A stretch of 64,000 bases of DNA. It comes from Pectinophora gossypiella. Taxonomy: Eukaryota > Arthropoda > Insecta > Lepidoptera > Gelechiidae. Location: the NCBI RefSeq assembly GCF_024362695.1, contig NC_065431.1, positions 5,524,624 through 5,588,623 of the forward strand, written 5' to 3'. Under the pieces are notes generated by a model. The model made no database searches. It worked only from the letters and a program-made list of their open reading frames with translations, and was not told the origin of the DNA. Of this stretch, positions 18,855-29,300 are shown piece by piece. Position 1 is the stretch's first letter. Each line of letters begins with the position of its first letter. Both the position numbers and the translations under genes were made by a program.

Positions 18855-19135
18855 TAAGTTATACCTTTCTGTTTCTTATCCGCCGAAAAGGAAAGGGACG
18901 GATGATGAACAACCGTATAAAATGAACGAATAGCCCGGGCGAATGTCGTTTGACGTGTGCTGTCAACTTAATTCTGTCGGGTTATTGGCCAATATATAAA
19001 TTTGGGAGGATTTTTAAAATTCCCGCCTAAAATTGAAGTGTGTTCCATATTGACTGTCGATTACCCGTCCCTTTCCTTTTCGGCGGACAAGAATATGACA
19101 GGTATAACTTAAAATAAAATTAGATGGTGTGTACA
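18855..19135. mobile_element. GGCCCCGATTCC foldback MITE, internally shortened
   Basis: Both arms (ccgccgaaaaggaaaggg / ccctttccttttcggcgg) and part of the interior. It follows directly on a LINE poly(A). Confidence 0.6.
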
Positions 19136-19371
19136 GAATTGTATTTATTGAAGAAAAAGAATGTCAGGTAAAAAAAGAATTGCCAACATAATCATTAACT
19201 AGCAGATTAGCCCACATACTAGGCTGATAATAATGGGTACGTTCTCAATTCCCAACAACCCCCTCAGTATTCGTTACGATATCGCTAACTGTATATCCGG
19301 CCAAGTAGTTAATGCCATCTGCGGCAAATCTACAATAAGTCACGTAAAAAAAAATCTGTCTAGGAGCCGCT

Positions 19372-19655
19372 TCCGTGGTCTAATGGTTAGAGCGTAAGGC
19401 TCACGATCCGGGTTCGATTCCCGGTAGGGACATTGTTGAAATCACTTTGTGAGACTGTCCTTTGTTTTGTAAGGACTTTTCAGGCTTGAATCACCTGATT
19501 GTCCTAAAAAGTAAGATTATTCCGTGCTTCAGAGGGCACGTTAAGCCGTTGATCCCGGCTATTAGCCGTAAAAACACCTCCACCAACAACAACCCTGACA
19601 CCAGGGTTGATGAGGTTGGTGATCGACCTCACAGCCCACACGATAGAAGAAGATT
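19372..19655 (+). mobile_element. Chimeric SINE: SINE-A head and core with SINE-B tail
   Basis: Head, B box (ggttcgattcccggt) and core, up to cgtaaaaacacctccaccaac, are SINE-A. The sequence then switches to the SINE-B tail (aaccctgacaccagggttg ... cacacgatagaag). Confidence 0.75.
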
Positions 19656-19999
19656 ATATAAAAAAAAAACATTTATTTGTTATTTTCGCGTTCGGTCAGT
19701 TTAAGTTGTGTAACTTTTTTACTGTTTTATAATTAAGGATTGATGTATCCATAAAACGTATTATTTTATGAGCAAATGTTTCCTGAAAACATTAATTTAA
19801 CTACTTATATAGGTACTTTTAAAGTTAATTGCATTAATTATTCAGGCCAAGTATTTTAATGCCATACGCATGCGGTAAATCTGCAATAAGTTACGTCAAA
19901 GAAGCCATTGAACATGGTTGGTACGACACATGACCTGGAAAAACATATACCTCTTCATCATCAGCCTTTTGCTGGCCACAGCTGTACGTATATCTCCTA

Positions 20000-20107
20000 G
20001 ACATAACATAAACAGCCTATATACGTCCCACTGCTGGGCACAGGCCTCCCCTCAATCAACCGGAGGGGGTATGGAGCATACTCCACCACGCTGCTCCACT
20101 GCGGGTT
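20000..20107 (-). mobile_element. SINE-A tail fragment
   Basis: Only the 3' 107 bp (aaacagcctatatacgtcc ... ccactgcgggtt), inserted at the broken edge of a foldback element. Similar fragments: 57283-57375 (minus) and 53872-53905 (minus). Confidence 0.7.
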
Positions 20108-20436
20108 AATTCCACTTGAATTTAATTCAGAATCATGACTTGAATCATCCCCCTCAGTATTCGTTACGATGTCACTAACACCCTGTACAAGTACGTACAG
20201 GTAGCCATACAAGTACGTATGGGTGTTAGTGACACCGTAACAAATACTGAAGAGGATGATTCAGACCATGATTCTGAGTTGATATCAAGTGGAATTTCCT
20301 GTCGGAAAATTCATGATTAGTGTTTTTTAAAATTATTTTCAGTTCCACACTTTTTTTACGGAAAATTCCACTTGAAATTAACTCAGAATCGTGAGCTGAA
20401 TCATCCCCCTGAATATTCGACACGGTGTCACTGTAT
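20108..20436. mobile_element. Foldback element, left hairpin truncated
   Basis: Right arm of the first hairpin (20108-20180), spacer (20181-20222) and complete second hairpin (20223-20436). The missing arm abuts a SINE-A tail at 20000-20107. Confidence 0.65.
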
Positions 20437-20443
20437 TATTACA

Positions 20444-20628
20444 TACATACATACATACATAAACTCACGCCTATTTCCCACCGGGGTAAGCAGAGACTAT
20501 AGAATTCCATTTGCTTCGATCCTGACACACTTCTCTTGCTTCCTCCACATTCATCAATCGCTTCATACACGCACGCCGTTTCAGAGTAGATCGTATTGAA
20601 CCTTTTCTAAGGACATCTCCAATTCACT
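20444..20628 (-). mobile_element. LINE 3' end with (CATA)n tail
   Basis: (catacata)n followed by the same 3' coding segment. It lies in the distal part of a foldback element. Confidence 0.55.
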
Positions 20629-21149
20629 GTATTATTATTATTTGAAATAATAAAACATATTTTTTATTATCTACTTATTTAAAAAAAAAAATAACCTCTT
20701 TTAAAAAATCCCGTTAAAAAATCACAAAAACCACTTCCTAAGGTGATCCCGCACTTTCCGGAAAGGAAAACTTTTTTCGAGTTTTTTCTACTTTAGAAAC
20801 TTAATACAACTGTTCAGTTAACTTCTATACTATACTAGATAGCTTGTAGTAAACAACTATAACGAATATTTGTTTGTGCGTGGTATCGATGTAATAATCT
20901 ATTGGACTAATTACGTGTTCGTTGATGGATATTAGTTGCTATTGCTATTGGCACGCCAAGGCAAGCTCGAGTGCTAATCAAATTTATTTTTATGCCTAAA
21001 ATAAAAAAATTCAAATAATAATAATATAAAAAAAAATAAAAAAAATCAAATGCAATTCTTGATGAATGTGAAGCTTTCGATTCTGTTACTAATACTAGGT
21101 TAAACTTTCTGTTACTAACAAAATATGGACTAGTTTCGGAAGTAAATAT

Positions 21150-21252
21150 TTTGAATTTGAAGCAAGAGACCTGAGTCAGGATCAAAGCAAGTGAAATTCT
21201 ATAGTCTCTACTTACCCCGGTGGGAAATAGGCGTGAGTACGTATATGTATGT
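21150..21252 (+). mobile_element. LINE 3' end with (TATG)n tail
   Basis: gaagcaagagacctgagtc ... ggtgggaaataggcgtgag plus a tatg repeat. Same family as 4065-4275. Confidence 0.5.
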
Positions 21253-21509
21253 ATGTAATAATATAAGAAAAACACAGCTTAATAAAAAATAATGATAATA
21301 AAGGAAAAATATACAAAAAAAGTTGGTTTTTATGCTGTGCTTTCATTGTATTCTGTAATATATTTCTCCATCTTCTTCTTCTGCATGCCAAATAATTTTA
21401 CTTTAAAAAAATAAAAATCATAGACAACACAATGTTTTTATCTTCACTTGAATTTCGCTTGTTCTTGATGTGCACGCCTGTCTGCCTTCTCTTAGTTTAA
21501 GTTTATCTC

Positions 21510-21700
21510 TTCACTGCTGACCACAGGCCGCTCTTCAATCAATCGGACGGGTTATGGAGCATACTCCACCACGCTGCTCCACCGCGGGTTTGTGGAGCCG
21601 TTTTACGGCTAATAGCCGGGACCAACGGCTTAACGTGCCCTTCAAAGCATGGAGTCATTACAAAACATAGGACAGTCTCACAAAGACTTTAACCACCTTA
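21510..21700 (-). mobile_element. SINE-A tail and core fragment
   Basis: ctgaccacaggccgctcttc ... ggacagtctcacaaag; head missing. A separate head fragment lies at 22055-22140 (minus). Confidence 0.65.
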
Positions 21701-22670
21701 CAAATAAAGAATTTTAGGGGTTTAATTATTTGACAGTCAAGCAAAGTTCAGTCGAATTGTATGATAATTGGATTCAATTTTGTTTAGCTTTCAAATACTT
21801 AAACCCATGTTCATCCCTGGTTTATTTTTTATTTGTAAGGTGGTTAATGTTTAATGTCATTTTATTTGTACTCTCTTGTGTTAGTGGATTTTTTTGTGTG
21901 TATTATTCCGGCCAAGTAGTTAATGCCATCTGCGGCAAATCTACAATAAGTCACGTCAAAAAAAAAAATGTGTGTAAGTATTGATTGTAAGTTATGTGTT
22001 ACGAGTATTCCGTGATTTGTTTTATATTTTGTAGTGTTCCTTTATAATAAACATTCTTTCTTTTTTCCCCATCGGGAATGGAACCTGGACTCCCAGTTCG
22101 CGAGACCAACGCTCAAACCGCTAGACCACAAGGCTGTTGCAACAGTGATGTTGAGTTTTGACCAATAAATTAAGTATATTATATTATTTTAACTGATCGA
22201 TAGCATCTGATTGTAATATCACTTGCCATCGCAATTCGTAACAGAAACGGGTCGTTCACATCCTCAGTACATTATCACATTACCCAACGCATTATTGTAG
22301 CTAAAAAAACTACTAACTGGTAGTCGACTATTTACAACGTTAGTTTAATAACATAGCTTCACGCCAGTATCCGCAAAGGGGTAGGCAGAGGCGTCTAGCA
22401 TGTGATAATCATTACCCCTACCACCACCAGGGTTACACCACCTTCACACCCTGACACCAGGGTTGATGAGGCTGGTATTCCACCTCACAACCCACACGAT
22501 TAGAAGAAGAGAATTCGAAAACAAATTCGAAAATCATGTTTGGATCATAAATGATTATCACGTGATCAGCGGTGAAGGAAAACATCGTGAGGGAACCCAT
22601 ATTCCTGAGACCTAGGATAACATTTATGAAAGAAATAAAAGAGGAGGTGCAGGTCGTGTCGTATCGGGAA

Positions 22671-23030
22671 GTATCGGCGTCCGAAGGACGTAATATACGA
22701 TCCCGACGACCCGATTACTCTAGCCATAGAGGCAGCCAATCAGCTCGCGACACCAAACACTTCAGGACCCCGATACCGACCCCGCCGGCGTGGTCGACGA
22801 TTTCCCTCATTCAGCGCTTATCGCTATCGACCCACTAGAGTCGATTAATTCTTTCAAATATTTTTCCTCTCAGACGACGCCCTGAGCCGAGTTTCGCGCT
22901 CAACTGGGCACCCTCAGGCCTGTTGTCTTAAACGTTGTACCGGGTGAGAGCCTTCAGCGCTCCCCATTTGTCCGGCCAAGTAGTTAATGCCATCTGCGGC
23001 AAATCTACAATAAGTCACGTCAAAAAAAAA
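22671..23030 (+). mobile_element. Jockey-like LINE 3' end nested in an RTE-like LINE remnant
   Basis: Runs from gtatcggcgtccgaagg to cacgtc plus poly(A). The flanks share gtcgtatcggga (22658 onward and 23031 onward), a target-site duplication. The interrupted host is the RTE-like fragment 22640-22670 plus 23031-23130. Confidence 0.75.
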
Positions 23031-23130
23031 GTCGTATCGGGAGGTGAAGGTTTTGGCGGGAAGAAGAGAGGAATGGCGATTACTCCACCGACAAGAGCGC
23101 AGCTCTTAAATAGAGAGAGAGAGATTATCG
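23031..23130 (+). mobile_element. RTE-like LINE end with (GA)n tail, split by a jockey-like LINE
   Basis: Together with 22640-22670 this is one copy (gtgcaggtcgtgtcgtatc ... aagagcgcagctcttaaat, then (ga)n). Further copies: 27190-27322 (plus) and 24053-24140 (minus). Confidence 0.6.
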
Positions 23131-23411
23131 ATCAAACAGTCCAATCCGTGTTATATAGTGTGCCCTTTTCAGCAGGATATTTCAGTGGCAAGTCGAATAT
23201 TGCGGCGTTAACGTTGCCTAACGTAATAATTGTAACCGTTTTTCAGTTTACTACGAAATTGCCGTGATTTCGTTCGTTTGCTGTCAAACTTGGTACTTGC
23301 CAATTACCGTATAAAGGAGTTAATACAATGGTGCTTTTTCTTGTTCTCACTCAGTGATTTAAGAGCCACGCGCTTGTCTGTGTAGCATCAGTGTAGCTCT
23401 CCATTCTTGTC

Positions 23412-23679
23412 TCATCATCATCATCAGCCCATTAACGTCCCCACTGCTGGGGCACGGGCCTTTCCTATGGATGGATAGGGAGATCGGGCCTTAAACCCCC
23501 ACGCGGGCCCAGTGCGGATTGGTGGTTATTAACGACTGCTAATGCAGCCGGGACCAACGGCTTAACGTGCCTTCCGAAGCACGGAGGAGCTCGAGATGAA
23601 AACTTTTTTTTTGTGGTCACCCATTCTATGAGCGGCCTTTGCGAAAGTTGCTTAACTTCAACAATCGCAGACCGAGCGT
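23412..23679 (-). mobile_element. 5S-like SINE
   Basis: Reverse copy lacking the first 20 bp of the head; boxes intact (ggtcacccattc, gcttaacttc). Confidence 0.8.
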
Positions 23680-23726
23680 AACAAACATAACCACATAATA
23701 TTTTACACATTACGTCACAGAACAGT

Positions 23727-23840
23727 ACATACATACATACATACATAAACTCACGCCCGTAATCCCTAATGGGGTGGGCAGAGCCACAAGTAATCAAAGA
23801 CAACTTGCAGCCACTGTTGATACGATGTCGTAAGCTGGAT
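23727..23840 (-). mobile_element. LINE 3' end, GGGATTACGGGCGTGAG family (truncated)
   Basis: (catacata)n, then taatccctaatggggtggg, ending near gatacgatgtcgtaagctgg. Confidence 0.5.
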
Positions 23841-24052
23841 ATGATGAACCAACTACTGTTCTGTGACATGATGTCACAGAACAGTATTTCCATAAAAACT
23901 CCAAAGAAAACTTCCGTTTTGACGTTTCGTAAAAAGTATCCCATTTGACTAGGTTGTCAAGTAGCCTATTCTGCAACCGGAGACTGGGCCCTTAAGACCA
24001 CACTGGATCGTGATCAAACGCGCTCAAAACTTTTAATAAAAAAATAATAATA

Positions 24053-24140
24053 AAAATCTCTCTTTCTCTCTATTTAAGAGCTGCGCTCTTGTCGGTGGAG
24101 TAATCGCCATTCCTCTCTTCTTCCCGCCAAAACCTTGTGC
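24053..24140 (-). mobile_element. RTE-like LINE end with (GA)n tail
   Basis: Reverse copy: (tc)n, then atttaagagctgcgctcttg and the coding end to cgccaaaacc. Confidence 0.55.
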
Positions 24141-24462
24141 CTAAACCTTATAATAAAAATCTTATGTACTTACTTATATTCCTAACAGGGTAATGAAAAA
24201 GTGGAATTCTCGATGTATCTATCGCACGCAACGATTTGCATAAATTAACATATTTAATTAGGCACTGTTGATTGTAATAATCGCTGTGTTTCTGTCATAA
24301 AAAATACATAAAATAACTGATACCGGGACCCCGGTATTACATATATACCTTGTATTGATTAGGTAAGTGGACCATGTGAAAAGCGTTCAGAGACGTTGGC
24401 GCCGCGGCAACGCGACGCCTGCGCTGGTCGGCTGCCGAACGCCGAGCGTGCGCGGCGCTGCC

Positions 24463-24885
24463 TTTTTTTTTCACGTGACTTATTGTAGATTTGCCGCAGA
24501 TGGCATTAACTACTTCGCCGGACAAATGGGGAGCGCTGAAGGGATCTCACCCGGTACAACGTTTAAGACACCAGGCCTGAGGGTGCCCAGACGTCTGAGA
24601 GGAAAAATATTTGAAAGAATTAATCGACCCTAGTGGGTCGATAGCGATAAGCGCTGAATGAGGGAAATCGTCGACCACGCCGGCGGGGTCGGTATCGGGG
24701 TCGCGAGCTGATTGCCCGCCTCTATGGCTAGAGTAATCGAGTCGTCGGGATCGTATATTACGTCCTTCGGATGCCGATACTGGGTGTGTGTCGTAGGTTT
24801 TACCTAAATAGGTAAACTTTTTTATTATTTTTTTTTATACTTTTCAGTACCGTCCCTAAGCGGGATGTATTCGGAAGCCACAACA
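24463..24885 (-). mobile_element. Jockey-like LINE 3' end
   Basis: Reverse-oriented copy: poly(T) at about 24463, 3'UTR, ORF end, and after an interruption of about 60 bp (24781-24839) the upstream segment ttcagtaccgtccctaagcg. The 3'UTR has a small internal deletion around 24591. Confidence 0.65.
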
Positions 24886-25154
24886 AAGTGGAGAGCGGAG
24901 AGTTGCTTGTTCGATACGTAGTATTATTTCTTATTCTATGACTTAAGTAAGCCAGAGAGGGGGTGAGGTAGGCGCTCGAAACGAATTGGTGCGGGGCGTA
25001 AAGTTACCGTTCTACACGTAGTAATAAGTATTCTATTTTCACATTAAAACACAGTGAGTAGGTATATCTAGTTTCATATAATATTTATTTTCTACAATAT
25101 TCTTATTAACTATAATTAAATTGGCTTATATTAACAATATAATTAAATGTTCAC

Positions 25155-25370
25155 ATTTAGATACTTGTCTTCTCGGGCATGTCGTGAAATCCGACAGAGG
25201 GATTGTGTGCTTACTAACACTATCTTAGACAATTGTTATGGGCGATAGGCTGACCCTTGGTTGGCCCTTGTCATGATAAGGCTCATCATACCCATCTTCG
25301 TATTTAAGTTGTCTTTGATTTTGTGGCTCTGCCCACCCCATTAGGGATTACGGGCGTGGGTTTGAATGAA
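25155..25370 (+). mobile_element. LINE 3' end, GGGATTACGGGCGTGAG family (diverged)
   Basis: cttgtcttctcgggcatgtcg ... ccattagggattacgggcg; the tail is lost. Eroded copy. Confidence 0.5.
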
Positions 25371-25385
25371 ATTGTGTTCAATATG

Positions 25386-25562
25386 AATCTTGTTTTTTTT
25401 AAAGAACGTCTAGGGCCCTGTGCCGAGGTTTTTCTTGCAGCTTCTTTTCCCCGGCTATACAGGTTGTGAGAAGCTGCAGTAGTTTAGGCGGATGAGACGT
25501 TCGACATAAAACGTGAAAATTGACAATTCAAAGTGTAACTATGTTACCAACTGAATAAACAA
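25386..25562 (+). mobile_element. LINE 3' end, AGAACGTCTAGGG family
   Basis: Near-identical to 1622-1790, ending at aataaac. Lies in the spacer 3' of FAR-2. Confidence 0.6.
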
Positions 25563-25607
25563 TAATTTTTTTTAGTTTGCGGTTGATTGTTGATCTTATA
25601 GACAAAA

Positions 25608-26256
25608 CAGGGGGGTAAGAAGGCCACATCGAAGCAATTCATCTAAGAAAGCAATATTGCAATTTGACATTTGCGCATATACAGGGTGTTAGTGACATCG
25701 TAACGAAAACTTTGAGGGGTGATTGAGGCCATGATTCTGAGATGATATCAAGTGGAATTTTCCGTCGCAAAAGTATGGAATTGAAAATAATTAAAAAGAA
25801 AACAAAAATTTTCAGGAATATTCAGACTGAAAATTCCACTTGATATCAACTCAGAATCATGGTCTGAACCATCCCCCTCAGTATTCGTTACGGTGTCACT
25901 AACACCCATACCTACTTGTATGGCTACCGTATGTACTTGTGTGGGGTGTAAGTGACATCGTAACGAATACTGAGGGGGATGATTCAGCTGATTATTCTGA
26001 GTTAATATCAAGTGGAATGTTTCACCGCAAAATTATAGAATTGAAAATAATTAAAAAAAAAACTAAAAAAAATCATGAATTTTGCGACGAAAAATTCAAC
26101 TTGATATTAACTCAGAATCATGGTCTGAATCATCCCCCTGAGTATTCGTTACGATGTCACTAACACCCTGTATAAAAGTAAGTAAGTGTCACAAATGTCA
26201 AATAGCAATATTGTTTTCTTAGATGAATTGCTTCGATGTGACCTTTCTAACCCCTT
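25608..26256. mobile_element. GAAGCAATTCATC foldback MITE split by a four-armed foldback
   Basis: Left arm 25608-25681 and right arm 26171-26256 form one MITE around the insert 25682-26170. Directly downstream of the FAR-2 3' end. Confidence 0.75.
25682..26170. mobile_element. Four-armed foldback element nested in a MITE
   Basis: 489 bp with ends cagggtgttagtgacatcg / cgatgtcactaacaccctg. It is two successive hairpins, each with arms of about 85-95 bp (tgatatcaagtggaatttt and complement), joined by a spacer of about 40 bp (ccatacctacttgtatgg...). TATA flanks both ends (25678-25681 and 26171-26174). No coding capacity. Confidence 0.8.
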
Positions 26257-26298
26257 TGTTTAAAGACATGTAATTTTTACTTAAAATATTTTTAATTA

Positions 26299-26304
26299 TT
26301 TATT
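26299..26304 (-). promoter_or_regulatory. Polyadenylation signal of FAR-2
   Basis: AATAAA on the minus strand, about 48 nt after the FAR-2 stop codon. It implies a short 3'UTR ending just before the MITE cluster at 25608-26256. Confidence 0.6.
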
Positions 26305-26351
26305 TAAGAATTGATTACAATTATTCTAACCTAGTTTATATATTTACCTAG

Positions 26352-29300
26352 TTAATTGAGTAGAGATAGAAATATTACAGTGTAGTGGTATAGGAAATAT
26401 AAACAGAGAAGGCAAATGACGGCTTTGGCGAAGATGTCCAGATAGTACAGTCTGAAAAAAAAAAACAATTTATTAAAAAACCTTAAAAGCTTTGAGAAAT
26501 TATAGACGGTAGTTGCCTTTGAGTAGGGTTGCCATCCGTCCGGGTTTCCCCGGATTTGTCCTAGTTTAGAGGGCATCCGGGGAGCGTCCGGGGAAGGTTT
26601 CATTTGTAAACCGGGTTTTAAAAAAAAAACAAAATTGGGCCGCCCGCGAGACATGCACTATGCTCGCACACACACCACGATCAACCGACGAACCAAGTAT
26701 ATTCACAACCAAGTATATTATGTTTTTGTTAAATATTTTAATAAGGTTTTGTTCTCTTATTTCGAGAATTAAAAAAGCTGATTTATATAAACAACTTGTA
26801 ACAAATTGTAATATGATTCTGTTTTGTTAAAATTATGAATGAATAAAAAAGGTGATTTATGACATTTTCAACTGTTTTTTATTTCATTGATTATGTTTAA
26901 AAGATCTTGTTGTCATGTCCGGTTTTAGGACTAAAATCCGGGGTTTTCACGCGTCTTGTCCTGTTTTCCAAATTTGAGAGATGGCAACCCTACCTTTGAG
27001 CATAGAATAAGGAATAATACTACGTATAGAACGGTAACTCTCCGCTCCCCACCAGCGGCTGAGCTAGGTTTACCTCACCCCCTCGGTCTTACTTTAGTCT
27101 TCAATCGCATGGGCGTCAGACGTAACACACAGATGCGTGTGTACTAATTATGTATTATCTTCTTCTTCTTGTATGTATTATATTTTGATAGTAAAGTAAC
27201 AAACTCAAGAGAAGGTGCAGGTCGTGTCGTATCAGGAGGTGAAGGTTTTGGCGGGGAGAAGAGAGGAATGGTAATTACTCCACCGATAAGAGCGCAGCTG
27301 TTAAATAAAGAGAGAGAGAGTAGCAAACTCACTGTCTGTTCAGCCTCCTAGCCTGTGGCAGCGTCGAAGGGTCCTCCTTTAGACAGTACTCCCGGCAGCC
27401 TTTCATGTAGTTCCTGATGTAGTCACTCCAGTTGATCACCTGGGGAAATGAAGAAACGTTAGTTAAACTGGTTTAATAGGAAAAAAAATAGTAAGTAGTT
27501 TTTTTTCTTGTACCTATTCTTCTTTTTTTTGTTGTTGTACTGTTGCCTGGCTGTGACTTTTCATACCTTTTGTTATTCCGTTAATTTTATTTTTATTTTT
27601 TTGAAACAAATTCTACATACATGTTAATTACATAAGTTGTGCGCGTCTGTAATTGGTGCAAACACTAGTACTAGCCTTAAGAAAGTTTTATTAATTGTTG
27701 TGTGTTTGTACTGTTGATGTGCCTAATAAATAAATAAATAAATAAACGTTTAGTGATGATGAAGAATCCATCAAGAATCCACAGGTTATTCAGAATCCAG
27801 AGGATATTCAGAATTCAGAGGCTATTCAAAATCCAGTGTTTTTAATTATTTTTAATTCCATACTTTTGTGACGGAAAATTCCACTTGAGATTGACTCAGA
27901 ATCGTGAGTTGAATCATCAGGGAGATGTCCCTCAGTATTCGTTACGATAATTAAAGCACATAATAACGGGTTCTTACCGCGTTTAAATGGGGATATGAGA
28001 CTCCCGATATTTCGACACTGTTGCAAGTGCCATGATCACGGGATGACTGATGAGATTGGAGTGGAGTAGGTAGATCCATAATTTAACCCGTTATTATGTG
28101 CTTTAATTATGATAATAACCGCGTAAACTTAAAACAATATTCGTTACGATGTCACTAACACCCTGTAAAATTTACTTACTTCAATATCAGTAAAGAAAGT
28201 TTCGTCATCTTCCTTAGAGAGCCGTTTTCTCAAGGAGACGTAGAGGTCATTCTTGAAGTGCCATGGCTTCATGGTGTAGTATTGGAGCACGTTGAGTCCG
28301 TATGTCACTCGCTTCTGGACTTTGACCATGCTGAAAGAAAGATATCAGGGTTAAAAAGGCCTCATCGAAGCAATTAGGGACTTTCCAGGCTCAGGCCTTT
28401 ACATCTTTATCAGATGATTCAAACAGCGTTTCTGTGGCAGCTTTTAAAGTGGCTGTAAAGTCCATTGCGAGAGCGACAGTAGCGGCCGCACGACTGGCAT
28501 TGTAGTTGAGGGTTACTAGATGGTACAGGTGGTAAATCGGCCCTCTCACTTCTGTGTCGCCTCACGTTCGCCAAAAACAATATAGATGGTTACTACTTAC
28601 TGATGTAAGTAAGTAGTCGTTACATGAGCCGTGTCAGGGGCCTTTGGCGGCTCAATAAAAACCCTGACACCAGGGTTTATGAGGTTGGTAATTCACCTCA
28701 CACGATAGTAAAAGAAGAATACAGATGGCGTTGTTTAGTTTAAACGTCATAATTACCTATTTTCTCATTACTCGGGTACATAATTATACCATAATATAAT
28801 GTAATGGCAGAAGCATTAAAAATAATTGTTGCTTGATAATTTGGATCACATTATGTTGCTACCTATATTGCTTCTCTTTACATAAGTTCCTATTTAATTT
28901 AATTATGACATTATAAATAAATAATAATAAATAAATAACAGCCTCCGTGGTCTAGTGGTTAGAGCGTTAGGCTCACGACCTGGAGGTCCGGGTTCGATTC
29001 CCGATGGGGACATTGTCGAAATCACTTTGTGAGACTGTCCTTTGTTTGGTAAGGACTTTTCAGGCTTGAATCACCTGATTGTCCGAAAATGTAAGATGAT
29101 TCCGTGCTTCGGAGGGCACGTTAAGCCGTTGGTCCCGGCTATTAGCCGTAAAAACACCTCCACCAACCCGCATTGGAGCAGCGTGGTGGAGTATGCTCCA
29201 TACCCCCTCCGGTTGATTGAGGGGAGGCCTGTGCCCAGCAGTGGGACGTATATAGGCAGTTTATGTTATGTAAATAAATAATTAAAAAAAAATACTCACA

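Noticed and set aside
23465..23944. 159-codon minus-strand ORF
   Set aside because: Composed of a 5S-like SINE and a LINE tail; no domain.
28956..29001. tRNA-like A and B boxes as genuine tRNA genes
   Set aside because: They are heads of repeated SINEs followed by a common body. No cloverleaf with matching acceptor stem was found at this or the other copies.
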